DNA from: Candidatus Bathyarchaeota archaeon
GTDB lineage: Archaea > Thermoproteota > Bathyarchaeia > Bathyarchaeales > Bathycorpusculaceae
Reading direction: 5' to 3'
Length of the DNA: 9,663 bases
NCBI GenBank assembly: GCA_003601785.1
Contig: PIYA01000023.1
Coordinates: forward strand, 1-9,663
Below the pieces are notes generated by a model, which did no database searches, was not told where the DNA came from, and saw only the letters and a program-made list of their open reading frames with translations. Made by a program: the position numbers and the translations under genes. Every line of letters starts with the position of its first letter. Within the stretch, counting starts at the first letter, position 1. Below, one piece after another: positions 1-5,918 of this stretch.

Positions 1-152
1 GTGTTTTCTAGGTGGAAGAATATTGCTTGCTTAGGAGAATCCCCTAGAGAGGATAATCCCTCATCAACGGCTTCCAGAAGGATTTTCCTAAGGTTGTTTT
101 GAAGCAACTGAACGCCCTCGAGGGTTAAACGTAGATTTAAATGTGAATCCAT
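1..152 (-). CDS. Partial protein of unknown function, N-terminal 50 residues
   Basis: An open reading frame starts at ATG 152-150 and runs off the left edge without a stop. It begins MDSHLNLRLTLEGV and continues through a helical-looking stretch to SPKQAIFFHLENT. The charged/hydrophobic periodicity and the leucine-rich LLQNNLRKILLEAV segment look like real protein rather than random translation. It lies 101 bases downstream of the hydrogenase operon on the same strand. A possible TATA-like TTTTAAAAT lies at about 190-198, and no clear Shine-Dalgarno is seen. I have an impression of small archaeal proteins with a similar G-x-S-x-KQAI-x-x-HLE segment, but I cannot name a family and assign no function. 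Confidence 0.6.
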   Translation of the reverse strand, partial: MDSHLNLRLTLEGVQLLQNNLRKILLEAVDEGLSSLGDSPKQAIFFHLEN

Positions 153-253
153 GAAGCTTTGATAAAATATTTGTGAACTGCAAATATGGATTTTAAAACA
201 GTTTGTAAAAGGAGCGGAAAATGTGTTAAGAGTTAGTAGCGTTGAGATTTTGT

Positions 254-1159
254 TTAATTATACCGTGTTTGAGCTTTTGATGAAAGTTGCGCCAGTAGTT
301 TTTTAGCTTTTCTTATGTTGTCGATTTCTCTTCGGCAGTTTGGACATATTTCCATGGCTTTTTTTAGGTTGACGCTGTACTCTCTGTATATACTCACTTT
401 TTCTGTTATCCTTTCAACAGCCCAGTCAATCTGTCGTGACGGCGCGTAGTATGTTCCACAAACGTTGCATTTGAACATTTCAACTTCATTCGTAACGTGG
501 GTAATCTTTCGATTGTCCGTTAACAAGTGGTATTCTCTTGTGAGTTTTATCGCTTGAGTTGGGCATTCGTCTTGGCAGAAACCGCAGAAGGAACAGTGTC
601 CATAATCAACTTTTATTATCCTTTTTTCACCGTTTTCTAAAATTTCAATCGCGTCTGAACTGCAGACTTGCGCGCATGCACCGCAGCCTATACACTTTTC
701 ACTGTCAAACTCGTGTTTCCCTCTGAACCCCTCAGGAGTGCCCCAGTAATCCTCCTTCTCCTCCAGGGTTACACCTAAGGCTTTCGCTATGGCTGACACT
801 ATGGCTTGGGGTCTCGGTGGGCATCCAGGAACATAAAAGTTCACTGGAACTATCTGATCTGGCGGACCAACCATTGGATAACCCTTGTCGAATATCTCTT
901 TTGTGATGGCGCAGTTGCCGATGGCTACGACAAGCTTCGGCGGCTTAAGCTTCTCATAGGCTTTCTTAAGTTCTTCCTTTCCCTTGACGTTTATGCCGCC
1001 CGTTACCGCCAGAACATTCGCCTCTTCGGGTGTGAAAACAACCTCTACGCCCAGTTCACCGAGTTTGTAGCGTGGAACCAGACATTCAAGTATCTGCACG
1101 TCGCAGCCGTTGCATCCCGCTGACATGAAACGATAAACGGAGATTTTTTTCTCGGTCAT
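254..1159 (-). CDS. Group 4 [NiFe]-hydrogenase small subunit fused to a 2x[4Fe-4S] ferredoxin
   Basis: This protein carries electrons between the NiFe site and the rest of the complex. Residues 1-130 are a NuoB/EchC/HycG-type small subunit with the four proximal-cluster cysteines C16, C19, C83 and C113 (contexts GCNGC, IGNC, VPGCPPRP). Residues 150-205 are a NuoI/HycF-type ferredoxin with two full CxxCxxCxxxC sets (C156-C166 and C189-C199). The tail adds two CxxC pairs (C231/C234 and C272/C275), a zinc-ribbon-like arrangement as in HycF. In Ech and Hyc the small subunit and ferredoxin are separate proteins, so this is a fusion. The ATG at 1159 lies 2 bases after the large-subunit stop, with GGTGGAG about 11 bases upstream. 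There is no signal peptide or membrane segment, so a cytoplasmic location is expected. It is the last gene of the operon. Confidence 0.93.
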   Translation of the reverse strand: MTEKKISVYRFMSAGCNGCDVQILECLVPRYKLGELGVEVVFTPEEANVLAVTGGINVKGKEELKKAYEKLKPPKLVVAIGNCAITKEIFDKGYPMVGPPDQIVPVNFYVPGCPPRPQAIVSAIAKALGVTLEEKEDYWGTPEGFRGKHEFDSEKCIGCGACAQVCSSDAIEILENGEKRIIKVDYGHCSFCGFCQDECPTQAIKLTREYHLLTDNRKITHVTNEVEMFKCNVCGTYYAPSRQIDWAVERITEKVSIYREYSVNLKKAMEICPNCRREIDNIRKAKKLLAQLSSKAQTRYN

Positions 1160-1161
1160 AA

Positions 1162-2289
1162 CTATTTCAACTCCACCCTTCGTTTTTTACCTGTTTTTGC
1201 ATCCACAACCGTCACGCGATCTGTGCATGCGAAACATGGGTCGATGCTTTCGATTATTGTTCTGGCGTTTTGAAGCGTGTCTCCGCGGAGCATCTCAATC
1301 AAGGTGAAATCGTTCATGAAGGAAGGAGTTCTAACCTTCACTCTTTCCGGAATGTTTGTTCCGTTCGACCTTATGTAATAGACGAGCTCTCCCCGTGGCG
1401 CTTCCGCTCTTCCAACCTCTTCCTTCTCTAACGGTTCGCCGGGTTTCACCGCTATTTCTCCGTCTGGAAGGTTGTCTAAGGCTTGTTCAATTATCTTTAT
1501 ACTCTCAAGGGTTTCCCTCGCTCTAACAAGGGATTTAGCCCATGCGTCACCGTCTTTCTCCGTCACAATCTCAAAGTCTAACTCTCCATATGCGGCGTAT
1601 GGATCATCCTTGCGCACGTCGCTTTTTATCCCTGAACCGCGTAGTGTCGGGCCAACGGCGCCTAAGTTTAGGGCTTTTTCTTTTGGTAAAATGCCTACCC
1701 CCCTCGTTTTTTTCGTGAATGTTCCATTTTCACCTAGAAGGGACAGCAGATAGTTTGATAGCTCATTCATGTTTTTGAGGACCTTTCGGATTTTCTCAGC
1801 TTTTTGCGGTGTGATGTCTCTTCTGACACCGCCGATTGTGTTAATCAAGTAGTTCATTCTGTTTCCGGTTAAGTACTCAAGCAAATCTTGAACCTGCTCC
1901 CTTTCTCCCATTATTCTTAGAAATACGTCGTGTTCGTGGAGGCTGTGGGCTAACACTCCAAACCATAAATAGTGACTGTGCAAGCGTTCCAATTCCATGT
2001 AGATACAGCGCAAGTACTTGGCTCTCTCTGGAACGTTTACGTTCATAACGCTTTCAGCTGTCTGTGCATAGCAAAGTGTGTGCACTCCGGAGCATATTCC
2101 GCAGATGCGTTCGGCTAGTGCAAGGTTCTGCATGTATGTCTTTGTTGTGAAGAGCTTTTCTATTCCACGGTGCACATAACCCAGTTCAATGTTAACGTCT
2201 ATTATCTTACCGTTTTCCACCAGAAGCTCGAAACGTTCAGGTTCCACGAGTTGTGGACGATAAGGTCCAATCTGAACTATTTCAGGCAT
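1162..2289 (-). CDS. Group 4-type [NiFe]-hydrogenase large (catalytic) subunit
   Basis: The catalytic subunit, expected to carry the Ni-Fe(CN)2CO centre that interconverts H2 with protons and electrons. The L1 motif ERICGICSGVH gives C63 and C66, and the L2 motif DPCFACTDR gives C352 and C355. All four metal ligands are therefore present, unlike NuoD/FpoD of complex I, which lack them. The CTDR ending of L2 and the short length (375 residues) are typical of group 4 (EchE, HycE C-terminal half) rather than groups 1-3. Seventeen residues follow R358, which fits a tail removed by a maturation protease; one is encoded at 5121-5606. ATG 2289 overlaps the end of the HdrB-like gene by 13 bases and has a strong GAGGGGGGA ribosome site. 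Direction of catalysis and partners are not shown by sequence. Confidence 0.94.
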   Translation of the reverse strand: MPEIVQIGPYRPQLVEPERFELLVENGKIIDVNIELGYVHRGIEKLFTTKTYMQNLALAERICGICSGVHTLCYAQTAESVMNVNVPERAKYLRCIYMELERLHSHYLWFGVLAHSLHEHDVFLRIMGEREQVQDLLEYLTGNRMNYLINTIGGVRRDITPQKAEKIRKVLKNMNELSNYLLSLLGENGTFTKKTRGVGILPKEKALNLGAVGPTLRGSGIKSDVRKDDPYAAYGELDFEIVTEKDGDAWAKSLVRARETLESIKIIEQALDNLPDGEIAVKPGEPLEKEEVGRAEAPRGELVYYIRSNGTNIPERVKVRTPSFMNDFTLIEMLRGDTLQNARTIIESIDPCFACTDRVTVVDAKTGKKRRVELK

Positions 2290-3167
2290 TTATATCCCCC
2301 CTCTATTTTTTCAGCCAACTGTGAGGTTGGTCCTCTGTGGAACTCCAAGTGCAGGTCTTTGGATGGGATTCCGAAGGATAACGCGAGGAGTTCCATCAGG
2401 TTTATGCATGGGATGTTGTAGTGGATGCCGTGTTCCCTTAGCAGTATCTGTCCTATCTCAAACTGAATGGTGCAGGCTGGACATGTTAAAACCACGGCGT
2501 CGGCTCCTGCCTCTTTTATGTTTTTCAGCTTTGGAAGCAACCTTTGCTTGAGCGAGAACTCCTCGTCCGCCTGCATGCTTGGGTATCCGCAACACAACCG
2601 TTCAAGTCCGTAATCAACTATTTCAACACCCGTCAACCCTGTCAACTCTTTCATCATGTTCGGTTTCCGTGTTATGTCTCCGCCGTTTGGTTCACGGTAC
2701 AAATGGCAGCCGTAATGCATCGCAACACGGATTTTCATAGGTTTTATCACGTGCTCCTTGATTTTTTCCGGTCCTACATCTTCGTAGAGCACTTCCACAG
2801 CGTGTTTAACGTTAACCAAGCCTTTGTACTCTCTTCCGTAAGTCTTCAGAATATCATTCACTCGTTGTCTCTCCTCAGGTTCGTGTTTAAGGATTTCATT
2901 TGCCTCCAGAAGAGTCTCATAGCATCCGTTGCAGAGGGTCATAAGGTCTAATCCAAGTTCTTCCGCCAACACCAGGTTTCGCGCCGATGTTGCCAGCCAA
3001 GCTGTCTTGTCGAGCAAGCGGGAGATAACAGGCTCCGGACAACATGAATATCCTTGAAGGTCAACGGCTTCCAAACCTATTTTTTCAAACACCTTTTTTG
3101 AGGCGATTTCAATGCTTGGTATTCTCATTGGGATTTGACATCCGAGGAATGAGGCATACTTAACCAT
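2277..3167 (-). CDS. HdrB-like protein with two complete CCG cysteine motifs
   Basis: It resembles heterodisulfide reductase subunit B, which holds two noncubane [4Fe-4S] clusters and reduces a disulfide in methanogens. Both CCG motifs are intact: C10-X31-C42C43-X35-C79xxC82 and C154-X37-C192C193-X35-C229xxC232. The N-terminal FLGC, SCCPEP and LCNGCYETL stretches are HdrB-type. I chose ATG 3167: AGGTGA at 3180-3175 lies 7 bases upstream and contains the stop of the preceding gene. ATG 3173 would be too close to it, and an upstream start at 3215 would overlap that gene by about 40 bases. Its place between NuoC-like and NuoD-like subunits suggests it belongs to the hydrogenase complex. No HdrA or HdrC is seen here; the four-cluster ferredoxin could take the HdrC role. 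The substrate may not be CoM-S-S-CoB. Confidence 0.92.
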   Translation of the reverse strand: MVKYASFLGCQIPMRIPSIEIASKKVFEKIGLEAVDLQGYSCCPEPVISRLLDKTAWLATSARNLVLAEELGLDLMTLCNGCYETLLEANEILKHEPEERQRVNDILKTYGREYKGLVNVKHAVEVLYEDVGPEKIKEHVIKPMKIRVAMHYGCHLYREPNGGDITRKPNMMKELTGLTGVEIVDYGLERLCCGYPSMQADEEFSLKQRLLPKLKNIKEAGADAVVLTCPACTIQFEIGQILLREHGIHYNIPCINLMELLALSFGIPSKDLHLEFHRGPTSQLAEKIEGGYKCLK

Positions 3168-3174
3168 AACCATT

Positions 3175-3849
3175 TCACCTATACCGCAATTTCTTCTTCT
3201 TCCAGTCGAAACCAACCTTCTTAGACAGACTTGTGTCCTTCATGATTCCGTGGAATTCCTTCATGTCTTTCTCGTTTGTAAAGGCGAAGGATGACGTTTT
3301 AGGCAGGCCAGCTTCCTCACGCTTCCTCTCCATATACCTTGAGATTGGAGCCACACAGCTTGTTGATATCAAGGCTTCAGCCACAGGTCTGGCTTGCGGT
3401 GGAAGCTCCCCCTCCAACGGTTTTCTCAACGGACGCTTGTCATCCGGCCAATCCTTGGTTAATATTAAGTTTCCGGGTTTAGGATGATTCGGTATTTTTA
3501 CGCCGAAGAGGTCTGTGATTTCTCTTTCTATGAAGTTTGCGGCTGGAATGATATCGGTGATTGATTCTAGAGTGTTGTCTTCTTTCGGTTTCACACTTCT
3601 CAGGGTGACAACCGCTCCGTCTACGTGGAAGTGGTGTAAAAATTCAAAGTCTAATCCGTGGTCAACGGCTGAGATTGTCATGAAACGAAGGGTTGAATAA
3701 TTCTTTTTTAAAGCGTTAACGGCTTTCCTTAACGCCGTAGGTTTAATCCTTAGGAAGACCCGTCTCTCACGGGGTGTTTTCGCATCTATAAGGTCTGAAC
3801 CGAGTTCTCTCCGCATGCACTCAACTATTTCTCTTTCTTTTTCCGTCAA
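3175..3849 (-). CDS. NuoC/EchD-like 30-kDa subunit of the hydrogenase
   Basis: A structural subunit that pairs with the large subunit in complex I and group 4 hydrogenases. Residues 106-143 carry the 30-kDa signature: EREITDLFGVKIPNHP, then LILTKDWPDDKRPLRK. Residues 30-100 fit the usual alpha/beta fold of this family. About 80 residues follow the signature, longer than in EchD-type proteins; this tail is lysine-rich near the end and has one cysteine (C167 by count) but no cluster motif. The start is TTG 3849, overlapping the TGA of the upstream ferredoxin gene (TTGA), with GGAGGT 6 bases before it. It has no catalytic role of its own. Confidence 0.88.
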   Translation of the reverse strand: MTEKEREIVECMRRELGSDLIDAKTPRERRVFLRIKPTALRKAVNALKKNYSTLRFMTISAVDHGLDFEFLHHFHVDGAVVTLRSVKPKEDNTLESITDIIPAANFIEREITDLFGVKIPNHPKPGNLILTKDWPDDKRPLRKPLEGELPPQARPVAEALISTSCVAPISRYMERKREEAGLPKTSSFAFTNEKDMKEFHGIMKDTSLSKKVGFDWKKKKLRYR

Positions 3850-4334
3850 GTCAGAACCTCCAGGTAGTTTTTCTTGTTAAACTCCCAAGCCTCTTCTCTG
3901 GTCGCGACTCTTATCGCCTGCGGAGAACAGAACTTTGCGCATTGAGGGTCGCCATCGCAGAAGTCGCATTTCATTGAAACGTGAAAGGCTTCGTTGAACC
4001 ATGGAACCGATAGAGGACAGACGATTGTGCATGTTTTGCATCCTATGCATATCGAGGGGTTTATTTTAACCCATCCAGTTTCTTCATCCTTTGTTATCGC
4101 ATCGTTTGGGCAGGCGGCAACACAGACCGGTTCATCACAGTGTTGGCAATAGATTGCCTCAAACTCAACTTTTCTCTCATCGAATTCTATGTGTAAATGA
4201 GCCTTTTCGAAGTCTATCACTTTGAAATGGTAGAAGGCGCAGGCAATCTCGCAGTATCGGCATCCCGTGCATCGTTTAGGGTCATAGAGCAACACTTTCT
4301 GTTGAGCCTTCGAGGTTTTTAACATAAGTTTCAC
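3846..4334 (-). CDS. Four-cluster polyferredoxin, HycB/CooF-like electron-transfer subunit
   Basis: First gene of the hydrogenase operon. Sixteen cysteines form four [4Fe-4S] sites: C22/C25/C28/C32, C63/C66/C71/C75, C96/C99/C102/C106 and C123/C126/C132/C136. The pattern (CTGCRYCEIAC, CQHCDEPVCVAACP, CIGCKTCTIVCP, KCDFCDGDPQCAKFC) is that of HycB, CooF and the Fe-S partners of molybdenum or tungsten oxidoreductases. In Hyc and CooF systems such a protein links the hydrogenase to formate dehydrogenase or CO dehydrogenase; here the donor is unknown. With no HdrC in the cluster it might wire the HdrB-like protein. The start is taken as GTG 4334 (AAGG 4 bases before); ATG 4325 is an alternative for a leaderless message from the TATA box at 4353-4360. 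No signal peptide is present. Confidence 0.9.
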   Translation of the reverse strand: MKLMLKTSKAQQKVLLYDPKRCTGCRYCEIACAFYHFKVIDFEKAHLHIEFDERKVEFEAIYCQHCDEPVCVAACPNDAITKDEETGWVKINPSICIGCKTCTIVCPLSVPWFNEAFHVSMKCDFCDGDPQCAKFCSPQAIRVATREEAWEFNKKNYLEVLT

Positions 4335-4352
4335 TTAACCTTAACTTAAGAG

Positions 4353-4360
4353 TTATAAAA
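4353..4360 (-). promoter_or_regulatory. TATA-like box for the hydrogenase operon
   Basis: On the minus strand this reads TTTTATAA. Its centre is about 26 bases from position 4330, between the two candidate starts of the first operon gene (4334 and 4325). That fits an archaeal box A driving a leaderless or nearly leaderless message. An alternative box A is the minus-strand reading of 4409-4419, which would give a leader of about 50-60 bases. Confidence 0.45.
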
Positions 4361-4408
4361 GAAATTGTGAGAAGCTATTTAATTTTTTTGGAACGAAACG
4401 TCTCTTTT

Positions 4409-4474
4409 CTATATTTAATAGGTTATTTTTTAAAAACTTTTATAAACTATAAGTTACAGTTCAATTAAATATAG
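4409..4474. repeat. 11-bp inverted repeat in the divergent hydrogenase/regulator promoter
   Basis: CTATATTTAAT at 4409-4419 is the exact reverse complement of ATTAAATATAG at 4464-4474. The 44-base spacer is very A+T rich, and the arm centres are 55 bases apart, close to five helical turns. Each arm also reads as a TATA-like element pointing outward: the right arm toward the Lrp gene (predicted start near 4496), the left arm toward the hydrogenase operon. It could be a paired operator for the adjacent Lrp-type regulator, a symmetric pair of promoters, or both. The base composition makes some chance palindromy likely. Confidence 0.45.
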
Positions 4475-4530
4475 CTGAAAATAGCGCAATAGTGTTTCGA
4501 GAACTCATCGTTTAGTCATGGGGTGGAAAA

Positions 4531-5091
4531 TTGAGAAAAATTGACGAAACCGACAAGAAAATTATTTCTCTTCTCACGGAGAACCCGAAGATGTCCCAAA
4601 CCGCGATAGCCCACAAGCTAAAGATGTCCCAGCCCGCGGTGTACGCGAGAATAAAACAGTTGGAGGACAGCGGGTTTATAGAGCATGTTGTTGGCTTAAA
4701 CCTGAAGAAGGCGAACTTTTACATGGCTAAGATAGACATGACCGCTAAAGACCCTTGGAAGGTTTTAGATTTCTTTAAGAACTGTCCAATGTACATAAAC
4801 GGGTTGATCACCTCTGGAAGACACAACCTATGCCTCTTTTTCATAAGTGAGAAGCTGTCAGCGATTGAGTCTTGCATCAACTTTCATATAAGGAAAAATC
4901 CGAACGTTACAGACGCGGAATTTAACGTGGTTATAACAACAGCGAAGGATTTGGTTGTCCCCGTTAAAATGTGGTATGAAAAGAGGGAAAAATCTCCGTG
5001 TGGAAAACGATGCAGCGAAGAACCTTGCTATCCATCTGGAAAATGTTTAGGCTGCCCAGCCACAATATTCTACAAAGGAACAATCCTCTAA
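4531..5091 (+). CDS. Lrp/AsnC-type transcription regulator with a C-terminal five-cysteine cluster
   Basis: A DNA-binding regulator transcribed divergently from the hydrogenase operon and so probably controlling it. Residues 4-53 form an AsnC-type winged helix-turn-helix: IDETDKKIISLL, then SQTAIAHKLKMSQPAVYARIKQLEDSGFI. Residues 60-150 fit a RAM-like alpha/beta ligand or oligomer domain. Unlike ordinary Lrp proteins it ends in C157-X3-C161-X4-C166-X5-C172-X2-C175, which could hold an Fe-S cluster or zinc and sense redox state or metal; that is inference. The start is TTG 4531 with GGGTGG 4 bases upstream. The hydrogenase protease gene follows after 29 bases, probably in the same operon. Confidence 0.88.
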   Translation: MRKIDETDKKIISLLTENPKMSQTAIAHKLKMSQPAVYARIKQLEDSGFIEHVVGLNLKKANFYMAKIDMTAKDPWKVLDFFKNCPMYINGLITSGRHNLCLFFISEKLSAIESCINFHIRKNPNVTDAEFNVVITTAKDLVVPVKMWYEKREKSPCGKRCSEEPCYPSGKCLGCPATIFYKGTIL

Positions 5092-5120
5092 ACCGGAAGA
5101 AAACAAGGAGAAACTAAATC

Positions 5121-5606
5121 TTGACGCTGACAGCGCAGATTACAGGTTGGCTGAAAAACTGCAAAATCCTAGTTGTGTTAGGCATAGGAAATCCTATGCG
5201 TGGAGACGATGCGGTAGGTATAGAAATAGTCAAGCTGCTCAAGGGGAAGGTTCCTAAAAACGTTAAGCTCTTGGAATGCCAAACAGTTCCTGAAAACTTC
5301 ATAGGTGAAATAAAACGATTTAACCCTTCACACGTGTTGATGATTGACGCAGCGCATTTCGAGGCTAATCCAGGTGAAGCAAGACTTATTCCACCGGAAA
5401 AAATTTCAGGTGTAACCATATCAACCCATGCTATACCGCTTTACGTTTTAGCTGGGATTCTTCAAGAAACCGTGAATGCAAAGGTTCTGCTTTTGGGTGT
5501 ACAGCCTAAGACAACAGAGTTCGGAGCTGAGATGACAGAGGAACTTCGAGAGGCTGCAGAGAACATAGCAAAGGCTCTCATGAGCGTCTTTAAGGCTGTT
5601 AATTAA
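5121..5606 (+). CDS. Hydrogenase maturation protease, HycI/HyaD family
   Basis: This endopeptidase clips the C-terminal tail of a [NiFe]-hydrogenase large subunit after nickel insertion. The N-terminal GIGNPMRGDDAVGIE (residues 21-35), IDAA with D76, and STHAIPL with H103 supply the likely nickel-contacting residues D30, D76 and H103, matching the Asp/Glu-Asp-His trio of HybD and HycI. The length of 161 residues is typical. The target is very probably the large subunit at 1162-2289, whose tail of 17 residues follows R358. TTG 5121 is chosen because AAGGAG lies 10 bases upstream and no better start precedes the first strand. It follows the Lrp-type regulator by 29 bases. Confidence 0.93.
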   Translation: MTLTAQITGWLKNCKILVVLGIGNPMRGDDAVGIEIVKLLKGKVPKNVKLLECQTVPENFIGEIKRFNPSHVLMIDAAHFEANPGEARLIPPEKISGVTISTHAIPLYVLAGILQETVNAKVLLLGVQPKTTEFGAEMTEELREAAENIAKALMSVFKAVN

Positions 5607-5654
5607 GCGTCAAGTATTTTAGGAAATGTGAGAATAACCAGTTGAGGAAATGTA

Positions 5655-5876
5655 ATGTCAAAGGAGAAAATCACGGAAAACACCACTCTAGAAAAGATTT
5701 TAAGGTATCCTGGAACAAGCTCTGTTCTGGTGAAACACGGAATATACTGTCCTACATGTCCCTACGCTCGTTTTGAGATGGCTATGCTCAAAATAGGTGA
5801 TGTGGCGAGAAGCTACGGTGCGAACCTTGACGTTCTTTTGAAAGAGCTGAATGAAGCCGTTGAAAAAGGACAATAG
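5655..5876 (+). CDS. DUF1858 small protein with a CPTCP motif
   Basis: A 73-residue protein of the DUF1858 type, a fold found alone or fused to hybrid-cluster and iron-repair proteins and thought to have a redox or disulfide function. Visible are an N-terminal ITENTTLEKILRYPG helix, HGIYCPTCPYA with the cysteine pair C32/C35, and a C-terminal helix GDVARSYGANLDVLLKELNEAV. ATG 5655 has GAGG about 8 bases upstream. It lies 48 bases after the maturation protease and may be the last gene of that transcription unit, since T-rich sequence follows. It could move electrons or sulfur during hydrogenase or cofactor maturation; nothing in the sequence proves that. Confidence 0.85.
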   Translation: MSKEKITENTTLEKILRYPGTSSVLVKHGIYCPTCPYARFEMAMLKIGDVARSYGANLDVLLKELNEAVEKGQ

Positions 5877-5877
5877 C

Positions 5878-5915
5878 CCTCGTTTTTATAAACTCTGATT
5901 TGTGTTTCTCTTTTG
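5878..5915 (+). terminator. T-rich putative terminator after the DUF1858 gene
   Basis: Just after the stop codon at 5876 there is a run of five T (5883-5887), then TTTGTGTTTCTCTTTT to about 5914, just before the convergent zinc-ribbon gene. T-rich tracts without a hairpin are the usual archaeal termination signal. There is no clear stem-loop. Confidence 0.35.
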
Positions 5916-5918
5916 GAA

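Noticed and set aside
806..1123. Plus-strand open frames across the hydrogenase operon (for example 806-1123, 1472-1753, 2544-2951)
   Set aside because: They lie antisense to genes with intact cofactor motifs, lack ribosome sites and have no recognisable domains.
1162..2289. Large subunit as a complex I NuoD/FpoD protein
   Set aside because: Both CxxC pairs that hold the Ni-Fe centre are present (C63/C66, C352/C355); NuoD and FpoD lack them.
3168..3215. Upstream ATG 3215 as start of the HdrB-like gene
   Set aside because: It overlaps the preceding gene by about 40 bases and adds a basic N-terminus foreign to HdrB. AGGTGA before ATG 3167 is a better start signal, and MVKYASFLGC matches the family.
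4394..4499. CGAAAC / GTTTCG 6-bp inverted pair flanking the 11-bp repeat
   Set aside because: It is short, its centre (about 4446) does not coincide with that of the 11-bp repeat (about 4441), and chance is a sufficient explanation.
4335..4530. A NikR operator at the hydrogenase promoter
   Set aside because: No GTAACA/TGTTAC pair occurs there. An isolated GTTAC near 4453-4457 has no partner at the right distance.
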